The notes under the pieces were generated by a model. It ran no database searches and was not told where the DNA came from. It was given only the letters and a program-made list of their open reading frames with translations. A stretch of DNA of 5,641 nucleotides from UBA11524 sp964391995 (GTDB taxonomy: Bacteria > Bacillota > Clostridia > Christensenellales > Aristaeellaceae), in NCBI GenBank assembly GCA_964391995.1, contig CAYMOM010000124.1, positions 1-5,641 on the forward strand, read 5' to 3'. The translations under genes and the position numbers were made by a program. Within the stretch, counting starts at the first letter, position 1. Each line of letters starts with the position of its first letter. This document shows, piece after piece, positions 1 to 5,550 of the stretch.

Positions 1-1281
1 TGGTATTTCTACACCACCTGCGCCCCCTGGCTGCCCAAGCGCTTCTCCGAGGAGGCCGTGCAGGAAGGCCAGCGCAAGTTCCTTGCCACGCTGCAGAACG
101 TGTACGCCTTCTTCGCCATGTATGCCCAGATTGATGGCTTCGACCCGGTGGCTCACCCCATCGAAAAGGTGGAAAAGAGCCTGATGGACAAGTGGATTCT
201 TTCCAAGCTGAACAGCCTTGTTGCCAAGGTGGACGAGGATCTGGCTGCCTACCGCGTGTGCGAGCCTGCCGCCGCCATTGAGGACTTTGTGGACGAATTG
301 TCCAACTGGTATGTGCGCCGCGGGCGCGAGCGCTTCTGGGGCAAGGGCATGGCCGGTGACAAGGAAGCCGCCTTCGCCACCCTGTACCATGTGCTGGTGA
401 CCCTGAGCAAGGTCATTGCACCCTTCGTGCCTTTCATGGCGGAGGAGATTTACCAGAACCTGGTTGTGAACAACGTGCCCGGCGCTGTGGAGTCCGTCCA
501 CCTGTGCGACTTCCCCGCCGTGGACGAAGGCGCCATCGACAAGGACATGGAAGCCCAGATGGAGGCCCTGGTGGAAGTGGTGCAGCTGGGCCGCGCCTGC
601 CGCAACCTGGCTAACATGAAGACCCGCCAGCCCGCCGCCCGGCTGTATGTGAAGGGCGCCGCCTTCAGCGAGGACTATCAGGCCCTGTGCGAGGACGAAC
701 TGAACGTGAAGGAAGTGGTGTTCACCCAGAGCGCCCGTGACTTCACCACCTATCAGCTCAAGCCCCAGATGCGCACCCTGGGCCCCAGGTATGGCAAGCT
801 GCTGGGCAAGATTGGTCAGCACCTGTCCGGCATGGACGGCAACGATGTGGTGGAAGCCTTCGAGCGGGGCGAAACCGTCAGCTTCCAGATTGACGGCACC
901 ACCGTGACCCTCTCCAAGGACGATGTGCTGACTGCCCCCATGCAGAAGCCCGGCTATGTGGCCCAGGAGGACAGCGGCGTTACCGTGGTGCTGGACACCA
1001 ACCTGACCGATGAACTGGTGCAGGAAGGCTACGTCCGCGAGGTGATCAGCAAGGTGCAGACCATGCGCAAGGAAAACGGCTTTGACGTGACTGACCGCAT
1101 CGACATCCTCTACACCTGCGGTGAAAAGCTGGCTGCCGCCATTGAAAACGGCACAGCCATGATTCAAAACGGCACCCTGGCCATCACCGTCGCTGCCGGT
1201 ACCGCCGATGATTCCTACACCACCCAGGAGTGGAAAATCAACGACCAGAAGGCCACTCTTTCCATCAAAAAGCACCAGTAA
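1..1281 (+). CDS. ileS: Isoleucyl-tRNA synthetase, C-terminal part (5' end outside window)
   Basis: This enzyme charges tRNA-Ile with isoleucine in the cytoplasm. The reading frame is open from base 1, starting W-Y-F-Y-T-T, and ends at TAA 1279-1281. That gives 426 residues, roughly the last 40% of a protein of about 1,040. The Rossmann catalytic core, the editing domain and the KMSKS loop lie upstream of the window. Visible here are the end of the catalytic-to-anticodon connection (residues 1-40), the anticodon-binding helical domain with DKWILSKLN (63-71) and SNWYVRRGRERFW (101-113), and a C-terminal region with RACRNLANMKTRQP and ELVQEGYVREVISKVQTMRK. This tail is the kind found in eukaryote-like, type 2 IleRS; the C-terminal zinc-finger cysteines of E. 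coli-type IleRS are absent. Type 2 enzymes are known in some lineages to resist mupirocin, but that cannot be judged from this fragment. A hairpin follows the stop codon. A T-box leader, if any, would be upstream of the window. Confidence 0.96.
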   Translation, partial: WYFYTTCAPWLPKRFSEEAVQEGQRKFLATLQNVYAFFAMYAQIDGFDPVAHPIEKVEKSLMDKWILSKLNSLVAKVDEDLAAYRVCEPAAAIEDFVDELSNWYVRRGRERFWGKGMAGDKEAAFATLYHVLVTLSKVIAPFVPFMAEEIYQNLVVNNVPGAVESVHLCDFPAVDEGAIDKDMEAQMEALVEVVQLGRACRNLANMKTRQPAARLYVKGAAFSEDYQALCEDELNVKEVVFTQSARDFTTYQLKPQMRTLGPRYGKLLGKIGQHLSGMDGNDVVEAFERGETVSFQIDGTTVTLSKDDVLTAPMQKPGYVAQEDSGVTVVLDTNLTDELVQEGYVREVISKVQTMRKENGFDVTDRIDILYTCGEKLAAAIENGTAMIQNGTLAITVAAGTADDSYTTQEWKINDQKATLSIKKHQ

Positions 1282-1287
1282 CACGCA

Positions 1288-1327
1288 AGGAGGAGGTTCC
1301 ACCCGAGCCTCCTCCTCATTTCCCTTA
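1288..1327 (+). terminator. Probable intrinsic terminator of ileS
   Basis: A 12-bp stem begins 6 bases after the ileS stop codon. Arm AGGAGGAGGTTC (1288-1299) pairs with GAGCCTCCTCCT (1305-1316) around the loop CACCC, with a single T-G wobble. The tail CATTTCCCTTAT is only moderately T-rich, so termination may be partial and read-through into the downstream genes is possible. The left arm contains AGGAGG, but no start codon at a suitable distance follows it, so it is not read as a ribosome site. Confidence 0.6.
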
Positions 1328-1351
1328 TACCCCAAGAACGTGCACCAAAAA

Positions 1352-1465
1352 CGGGATTCTTAAGGGCTGAAAGCCCTTAAGCGGGATTCTCAAGGGCAGC
1401 GCCCTTGAGCAGGAGTCCAGAGGGCGGCGCCCTCTGGCAGGTTTCCAAAGGGCAGCGCCCTTTGG
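1352..1465. repeat. Array of four tandem covarying hairpins, about 28-nt period
   Basis: Four short palindromes follow one another, each preceded by a 7-base linker (CGGGATT, CGGGATT, CAGGAGT, CAGGTTT). The hairpins lie at 1359-1381 (10-bp stem, loop GAA), 1389-1409 (9 bp, loop AGC), 1417-1437 (9 bp, loop GGC) and 1445-1465 (9 bp, loop AGC). Left arms are CTTAAGGGCT, CTCAAGGGC, CCAGAGGGC and CCAAAGGGC, and each has a perfect complement on the right. The core AGGGC-NNN-GCCCT is shared. The three outer pairs next to the first C-G pair vary, and every change is compensated. Stem starts are spaced 30, 28 and 28 bases; the 30 is explained by the extra pair in unit 1. The array ends one base before the Shine-Dalgarno sequence of the next gene. 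Similar GC-rich palindromes are, from memory and unchecked, common between genes in Faecalibacterium relatives. The function is unknown: RNA structure, transcription pausing, mRNA protection or a small non-autonomous repeat are all possible. Confidence 0.93.
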
Positions 1466-1466
1466 C

Positions 1467-1471
1467 GGAGG
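1467..1471 (+). promoter_or_regulatory. Ribosome binding site GGAGG fused to the end of the hairpin array
   Basis: GGAGG lies 8 bases before the ATG at 1480 and fixes that start. It is separated from the last palindrome (ends 1465) by a single C. The stretch CGGAGGTTT occupies the place where another repeat linker would begin and resembles the linkers CAGGAGT and CAGGTTT, so the site may derive from the repeat itself. I see no -35/-10 pair between 1282 and 1479. Confidence 0.8.
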
Positions 1472-1479
1472 TTTGCTGA

Positions 1480-2775
1480 ATGAAGTTTGCATTGATTGGG
1501 CAGGACATTCCTGCCTTGACGCCCACACTGCTGGCTGATCTGCTTTTTGCAGGCAAGCAGGCCGCGGAGGTGTGGATTGAGGAGAAAAACCAGGCCATGC
1601 AGGATGTGCTGGAGCGGTACGCCCAGGCGATCATCGCCAAAAGCGGTCTGAGCGCCAGCCTGCACGCCGATGGCTGCCGGGCGGATGTGCTCCGTGGCGC
1701 GGACTGCGTGGTTTACGCCGGCGACTGCATGGCAGCCAGCCGCTTCCGCCAGGACAGGGATGCCCTTTCCGGCACGGAGGAGGACGACCCCGGTCTGACC
1801 GACCAGGCCCGGGTCAACGGCGGCATCGAGGGTCTTCTGCACACCCTGCGCCAGGGTGAAAATGTCATGTCCCTGTGCGAAAGCATGCAGGAAAGCTGCC
1901 CCCATGCCCTGGTGATCAACCTGGGCCAGCCTGTGGCCCGCACCACCGCCATTTTTGAAGAAATGGGCTTCCGCTGCTACGGCCTGGGGCGCACGCCGCT
2001 GAAGGGCGCCAACGGCCTGGATGCCCTGTGCAAGAAGCTCCATGTGCAGGAAAAGGACGTGCAGGCCACCATTGCCGGCCTGCCCGGCTTCGCCTTCCTG
2101 CTGGGGCTGAAGCAGCATGGCAGCGACCTGCTGCCCCGGGTGCATCAGCTGGCACACAAAGATGAGCTGGGCCGCCTGGCCCGCCGCTGGCTGGACTGGT
2201 ACGAGGCTATCGCCATTGGCGATGTGACCGACCACGCCGAATTTCTGCCTGCCCAGGAGGACTACATCCCCGAGGAGGAGCCAGCCTTTGGCGAAAGCGT
2301 GGAGCAGCGCAAGGAACGCATCCTGTATATGAACACCGTGGGCGACAAGGGCGCCGGCGACAAGGAAGGCATGATGGCTCAGCTGCTGCTGCTTTCCAAG
2401 GCGCCGCCCATCCGCCCCATGCAGCTGGCACTGGCGCTTTTGCGTGGCGACAGCCTGACCATGGACGGCGTAACACGGCTGAACAATGGAGAGTTGCCCC
2501 AGCTGGCGAAGTGTGCTATCATAGAGGCAAGACTGGCGCTGCAGAAGGGCAGCGCCTGCCCCCATGCCACCCGGCTGCCTGCGCCCCTGGCGGAAATTTG
2601 CGGCGAGATTGACGAAACCAACCGCCTGGCTGCCCGCGCCGCCATGGGCGACCGCTCTGCCCTGCGGGAATGCATTGAGCTTGACCCGGCGCTTTCCGGC
2701 CTGGACAGGCTGTACTGCCAGGAGCTGGTGGACAGGATGATTCAGCTGCACGACGATGTGATTACCCGCCTGTAG
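1480..2775 (+). CDS. GH4-fold protein with degenerate active site (possible pseudoenzyme)
   Basis: This cytoplasmic protein of 431 residues has no signal peptide or membrane segment. It follows the layout of glycoside hydrolase family 4 (NAD- and Mn-dependent glucosidases and galactosidases) along its whole length. The N-terminus is Rossmann-like (MKFALIG; VWIEE with the acidic residue after strand 2; RGADCVVYAG 72-81). Then come NGGIEGLLHTLR (113-124), CPHALVINLGQPVA (140-153), CYGLGRT (166-172) and IAGLPGF (198-204). The C-terminal domain has TDHAEFLP (250-257), LPAPLAEI (367-374) and the terminal pattern LDPALSGLD. Key residues expected from the family are missing. The GxGS NAD loop reads G7-Q-D-I. 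The metal Cys of GLCHG is Gly170. The metal His of GLNHF is Gly203, with Asn replaced by Pro202. The second Asn of NxxNP is Gln150. Normal GH4 catalysis is therefore unlikely. GGAGG at 1467-1471 supports the ATG. Next to RNA-modification genes, its role is unknown; it could bind a sugar, a nucleotide or a protein partner. Confidence 0.85.
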   Translation: MKFALIGQDIPALTPTLLADLLFAGKQAAEVWIEEKNQAMQDVLERYAQAIIAKSGLSASLHADGCRADVLRGADCVVYAGDCMAASRFRQDRDALSGTEEDDPGLTDQARVNGGIEGLLHTLRQGENVMSLCESMQESCPHALVINLGQPVARTTAIFEEMGFRCYGLGRTPLKGANGLDALCKKLHVQEKDVQATIAGLPGFAFLLGLKQHGSDLLPRVHQLAHKDELGRLARRWLDWYEAIAIGDVTDHAEFLPAQEDYIPEEEPAFGESVEQRKERILYMNTVGDKGAGDKEGMMAQLLLLSKAPPIRPMQLALALLRGDSLTMDGVTRLNNGELPQLAKCAIIEARLALQKGSACPHATRLPAPLAEICGEIDETNRLAARAAMGDRSALRECIELDPALSGLDRLYCQELVDRMIQLHDDVITRL

Positions 2776-2793
2776 CTTTTTTCGGAGGACGAT

Positions 2794-3657
2794 ATGTTTT
2801 TAGCCGATACCTGGAAGGACTATGAAGTGCTGGACACCGGCGACGGTGAAAAGCTGGAGCGCTGGGGGGATGTGATTCTCCGCCGGCCCGATCCCCAGAC
2901 CATCTGGCCCAAGGCCAACCCGGCGCTGTGGCGCAAGGCCCAGGCCCACTACCACCGCTCCGAGCGTGGCGGCGGCGAGTGGGAGTTTTTGCAGAAGCTG
3001 CCGGAAAGGTGGGTCATCACCCATGGGGACTGGCAGTTCTACGTCCGTCCCACCGGCTTCAAGCACACCGGGCTTTTCCCGGAGCAGGCCGCCAACTGGG
3101 TGTGGATGAGCGACCTGATCCGCGCCAGCGGACGCAAGGACGTAAAGGTGCTGAACCTGTTTGGCTACACCGGCGCCGCCACGGTGGCCTGCGCCTCCGC
3201 CGGCGCCCATGTGACCCATGTGGATGCCGCCAAGGGCATGGTGCAGTGGGCCAAGGAAAACCGCGAGCTTTCCGGCCTGCCGGAAAACAGCTGCCGGTGG
3301 ATTGTGGAGGATGCGCTGCGCTTTGTTCAGCGGGAAATTCGCCGCGGCAACCACTACGATGGCATTCTGATGGATCCCCCCAGCTACGGCCGGGGGCCTT
3401 CCGGCGAGGTGTGGAAGCTGGAAAACGAGCTGTTCGGCCTGATTGACACCTGCGCCCAGGTGCTCAGCGATGAGCCGCTGTTCTTCCTCATCAACAGCTA
3501 CACTACCGGCTTCCAGGCCAGCGTTTTGAGCAATATGCTGGAAAAGTGCGTGGTCAGCCGCCATGGCGGAAAGGTGGACAGCCAGGAGCTGTGCCTGCCC
3601 GTCACCACCGGCGGCGTGCTGCCCTGCGGCGCCAGCGGAAGGTGGTTCCATGCCTAA
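2794..3657 (+). CDS. Class I SAM-dependent RNA methyltransferase (RlmI/RlmK-like, COG1092)
   Basis: This is a cytoplasmic methyltransferase of 287 residues that probably modifies rRNA. The N-terminal part (residues 9-100) carries the pattern DYEVLDTGDGEKLERWG followed by FYVRPTGFKHTGLFPEQ, typical of the COG1092/Methyltrans_SAM group without a PUA domain. The SAM-binding fold follows: motif I NLFGYTG (121-127), the acidic residue after strand 2 at D144 (THVDAAKG), ED at 172-173, and motif IV DPPSYGRG (194-201). Where RlmI-type cytosine-C5 methyltransferases carry the TCSC cysteine motif, this protein reads INSYTTG (233-239), so m5C chemistry is doubtful and the product is left open. GGAGG at 2784-2788 lies 5 bases before the ATG. 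The upstream gene ends 18 bases earlier, and the downstream gene starts inside its last codons. This points to an operon and translational coupling. The family call is firm; the substrate and modified base are not. Confidence 0.88.
   Translation: MFLADTWKDYEVLDTGDGEKLERWGDVILRRPDPQTIWPKANPALWRKAQAHYHRSERGGGEWEFLQKLPERWVITHGDWQFYVRPTGFKHTGLFPEQAANWVWMSDLIRASGRKDVKVLNLFGYTGAATVACASAGAHVTHVDAAKGMVQWAKENRELSGLPENSCRWIVEDALRFVQREIRRGNHYDGILMDPPSYGRGPSGEVWKLENELFGLIDTCAQVLSDEPLFFLINSYTTGFQASVLSNMLEKCVVSRHGGKVDSQELCLPVTTGGVLPCGASGRWFHA
3637..3645 (+). promoter_or_regulatory. Internal ribosome binding site for the pseudouridine synthase gene
   Basis: GGAAGGTGG lies inside the end of the methyltransferase gene, with AAGG 7 bases before the ATG at 3650. 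It selects this ATG over the in-frame upstream ATG at 3563, whose extra 29 residues are low-complexity and unlike the family. The stretch AAGGTGGTT (3639-3647) is complementary to a repeat near the window's right end (see findings). Confidence 0.7.
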
Positions 3658-4348
3658 AATCGTTTACGAGGACAACCATGTGCTGGTGGCCGTCAAGCCG
3701 CCCAACATGCTCTCCCAGGCGGACAGCACCGGGGACACGGACATCCTGACCTATCTGAAGGACGACATCAAGGTGCGGTATAACAAGCCGGGCCGGGTGT
3801 ACCTGGGCTTGGTGCACCGGCTGGACAGGCCCGTTGGCGGGCTGATGGTCTTTGCCCGCACCAGCAAGGCGGCATCCCGGCTCAGCCAGCAGATGCAGCA
3901 GCACCAGATGGGCCGTGAATACCTGTGCGTTGTGACCGGCGAGGTGAAGGACAGCTTTACCCTGACGGATTACCTGGTGAAGGACGAGAAGCTGAACCGG
4001 GTCACCGTGTGCGATTCCGATGTGAAGGGCGCCCAGTGCGCCATTCTCCACGGTGAATGCATTGCCCGCCGGCAGGATACCGCCCTGTGCGCCATCCGCC
4101 TGGAAACCGGGCGCAGCCATCAGATCCGCGTGCAGATGAGCCACGCCGGCGCGCCCCTGTGGGGTGACAACCGCTACGGCAGCGGCATCCCCGGGCAGCA
4201 GATTGCCCTGTGGGGATACAAGCTGACCTTCGCGCACCCCACCACCCATGAAATCATGACCTTTTACGATGTGCCCCAAGGCTTCGTCTGGTCCATCTAC
4301 GCCGACCTGCTGGACATGGGGGACAATCACCCTGAGCAAGGAGAATAA
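3650..4348 (+). CDS. RluA-family pseudouridine synthase
   Basis: This enzyme converts uridine to pseudouridine in rRNA or tRNA in the cytoplasm. From ATG 3650 it is 232 residues, a compact member of the family with only the catalytic domain and no N-terminal S4 RNA-binding domain. It opens with the usual strand IVYEDNHVLVAVKPPNMLSQ (4-23). The catalytic motif GLVHRLDRPVGGLMVFA (53-69) contains the conserved aspartate D59. Next are REYLCVVTGEV (89-99) and the late family motif LETGRSHQIRVQMSHAGAPL (151-170) followed by WGDNRYG. All expected catalytic residues are present. Its start overlaps the methyltransferase stop by 8 bases and its stop is one base from tgt, so the three are almost certainly co-translated from one message. 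The target uridine cannot be told from sequence. RluC-, RluD- and TruC-type enzymes share these motifs. Confidence 0.93.
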   Translation: MPKIVYEDNHVLVAVKPPNMLSQADSTGDTDILTYLKDDIKVRYNKPGRVYLGLVHRLDRPVGGLMVFARTSKAASRLSQQMQQHQMGREYLCVVTGEVKDSFTLTDYLVKDEKLNRVTVCDSDVKGAQCAILHGECIARRQDTALCAIRLETGRSHQIRVQMSHAGAPLWGDNRYGSGIPGQQIALWGYKLTFAHPTTHEIMTFYDVPQGFVWSIYADLLDMGDNHPEQGE

Positions 4349-4352
4349 TGTG
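4338..4352 (+). promoter_or_regulatory. tgt ribosome binding site with GTG start and overlapping AUG-stop
   Basis: AAGGAG (4338-4343) lies 6 bases before GTG 4350-4352, the start that gives a normal-length Tgt beginning (M)SQFSYELKH. An ATG at 4348-4350 overlaps this GTG but is followed at once by TGA (4351-4353), so it would encode a single residue. The same TAA that ends the pseudouridine synthase (4346-4348) shares its last A with that ATG. An ATG at 4269 in the tgt frame lies inside the previous gene and adds family-foreign residues, so it was not used. Confidence 0.75.
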
Positions 4353-5474
4353 AGCCAGTTTTCGTATGAGCTGAAGCATGTGTGCAAGCAGTCCGGCGCC
4401 CGGCTGGGCGTTTTGCACACCCCCCACGGGGACATCCAGACCCCCATCTACATGCCCGTTGGCACCGCTGCCTGCGTGAAGGCTATGACCCCCAGGGAGA
4501 TGGAGGAAATCGGCACCCAGATCATGCTGTCCAACACCTACCACCTGCACCTGCGCCCCGGTGAAAAGCTGGTGCAGGAGGCCGGCGGCCTGCACAAATT
4601 CATGAGCTGGAACAAGCCTATCCTGACGGACAGCGGCGGCTTTCAGGTGTTTTCCCTGGCAGGCATCCGCACCATTAAGGAGGAAGGCGTCACCTTCCAG
4701 AGCCACCTGGACGGCAGCCGGCACTTCATCGGCCCGGAGGAGAGCATGGACATCCAGCAGGCCCTGGGCGCAGACATCGCCATGGCCTTTGACGTGTGCT
4801 CCCCCTACCCCTGCGACTACGACCAGGCGAAGATCAACATGGAGCGCACCCACCGCTGGGCGCAGCGCTGCAAGCAGCACCACACCCGGGAGGATCAGGC
4901 CCTGTTTGGCATTGTGCAGGGCGCCTTCTACAAGGATCTGCGCATTGAAAGCGCCAAAACCCTGGCGGACATGGACTTCATCGGCTACGGCATCGGCGGC
5001 CTGTCCGTGGGCGAACCCAAGCCTGTCATGTACGAAATGCTGGAGGAAATCGCCCCCTATATGCCCGTAAACAAACCCCGCTACCTGATGGGCGTTGGCT
5101 CTGCCGACTGCCTGGTGGAGGGTGTGCTGCGGGGTGTGGACATGTTCGACTGCGTGCTGGCCACCCGCGTGGCCCGCAACGGCACCGCCATGACCAGCAA
5201 GGGGCGTGTGGTGATTAAAAACGCCCAGTACGCCCACGACTTTGGTCCCCTGGACGAAAACTGCGACTGCTACACCTGCCGCAATTTCAGCCGGGCGTAC
5301 ATCCGCCACCTGCTGCGGGCCGGGGAAATCACCGGCGGCCGGCTGGTGAGCATCCACAACCTGCGCTTCCTGCTCCACCTGATGGAGCAGATTCGCCAGG
5401 CCATTGCCGAGGACCGCTTCCTGGACTTCCGCAAGGAATTCTACAGCCAGTATGACATGTCCCGGAATTTCTGA
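4350..5474 (+). CDS. tgt: tRNA-guanine transglycosylase (queuosine pathway)
   Basis: Tgt exchanges guanine-34 for preQ1 in the anticodon of Asp, Asn, His and Tyr tRNAs, a step in queuosine formation in the cytoplasm. From GTG 4350 it is 374 residues, the family's normal length, and complete. Conserved elements in order are TPIYMPVGTAACVKAMTP (31-48), LSNTYHLHLRPG (60-71), ILTDSGGFQVFSL (91-103) with general acid/base D94, FGIVQGAFY (186-194), GGLSVGEP (216-223), and RGVDMFDCVLATRVARNG (261-278) with nucleophile D267. The zinc site CDCYTC (305-310) with H336 is intact. The usual DECxPxP motif reads DVCSPYP (148-154): Glu is replaced by Val, while the substrate-contacting Asp and Cys are kept. 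It is the last gene before a hairpin and a new promoter. The start is one base after the preceding stop, so translation is probably coupled. Function is close to certain. Confidence 0.97.
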   Translation: MSQFSYELKHVCKQSGARLGVLHTPHGDIQTPIYMPVGTAACVKAMTPREMEEIGTQIMLSNTYHLHLRPGEKLVQEAGGLHKFMSWNKPILTDSGGFQVFSLAGIRTIKEEGVTFQSHLDGSRHFIGPEESMDIQQALGADIAMAFDVCSPYPCDYDQAKINMERTHRWAQRCKQHHTREDQALFGIVQGAFYKDLRIESAKTLADMDFIGYGIGGLSVGEPKPVMYEMLEEIAPYMPVNKPRYLMGVGSADCLVEGVLRGVDMFDCVLATRVARNGTAMTSKGRVVIKNAQYAHDFGPLDENCDCYTCRNFSRAYIRHLLRAGEITGGRLVSIHNLRFLLHLMEQIRQAIAEDRFLDFRKEFYSQYDMSRNF

Positions 5475-5485
5475 AAAAAACTTGC

Positions 5486-5514
5486 GGATTTCCCGGGAAA
5501 AGCCGTGGAAATCC
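5486..5514. terminator. Inverted repeat after tgt, possible bidirectional terminator
   Basis: GGATTTCC (5486-5493) and GGAAATCC (5507-5514) are perfect complements. Three more pairs, CGG 5494-5496 with CCG 5503-5505, close a GAAAAG loop and leave one bulged T. On the + strand the tail is CTTGACTTTTC, a weak U-tract that is also the next promoter's -35 region. On the - strand the stem is followed by GCAAG and then seven T (complement of A 5474-5480), which suits termination of transcripts coming from the right. A smaller perfect palindrome, TTTCCCGGGAAA (5489-5500), sits inside. A regulator binding site just upstream of the promoter is the alternative reading. Confidence 0.5.
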
Positions 5515-5515
5515 C

Positions 5516-5544
5516 TTGACTTTTCGGGCGGAATCAAGTATGAT
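5516..5544 (+). promoter_or_regulatory. Strong sigma-70/sigma-A type promoter
   Basis: The -35 box TTGACT (5516-5521) and the -10 box TATGAT (5539-5544) are separated by exactly 17 bases. Each differs from consensus at one position. Transcription would start near 5551. The promoter lies two bases after an inverted repeat and drives a transcript that leaves the window, so the gene it serves is not seen. Confidence 0.8.
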
Positions 5545-5550
5545 TATGGA

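Noticed and set aside
1352..1465. CRISPR array
   Set aside because: The period of 28 bases and palindromic units resemble CRISPR repeats, but there are only 7-base linkers, which are themselves similar, no spacers of usual length, and no cas genes.
1320..1480. Promoter for the GH4-like operon between ileS and 1480
   Set aside because: TTATAC (1325-1330) and TTGAGC (1405-1410) were examined, but neither has a partner box at 16-18 bases. The genes may depend on read-through from ileS.
2545..2556. Extra copy of the intergenic palindrome inside the GH4-like gene (AAGGGCAGCGCC)
   Set aside because: Twelve bases match the repeat core, but the right arm is incomplete and the linker is missing. It fits ordinary codons for Q-K-G-S-A.
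1390..2751. Long open frame on the minus strand opposite the GH4-like gene (about 450 codons)
   Set aside because: The plus-strand frame has a ribosome site, family motifs and domain order. The antisense frame is Gly/Ala/Gln/His-rich without recognisable motifs, as expected from GC-rich codon bias.
3563..3649. Upstream ATG giving the pseudouridine synthase 29 more residues
   Set aside because: The extra residues are Cys/Pro/Ala-rich and unlike the family, and the ATG at 3650 has a ribosome site and begins at the conserved first strand.
4254..5537. Long open frame on the minus strand opposite tgt, and similar ones opposite the methyltransferase and the pseudouridine synthase
   Set aside because: Each lies wholly over a gene of certain family with all catalytic motifs on the plus strand. 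The antisense products are repetitive in composition and have no supporting start signals.
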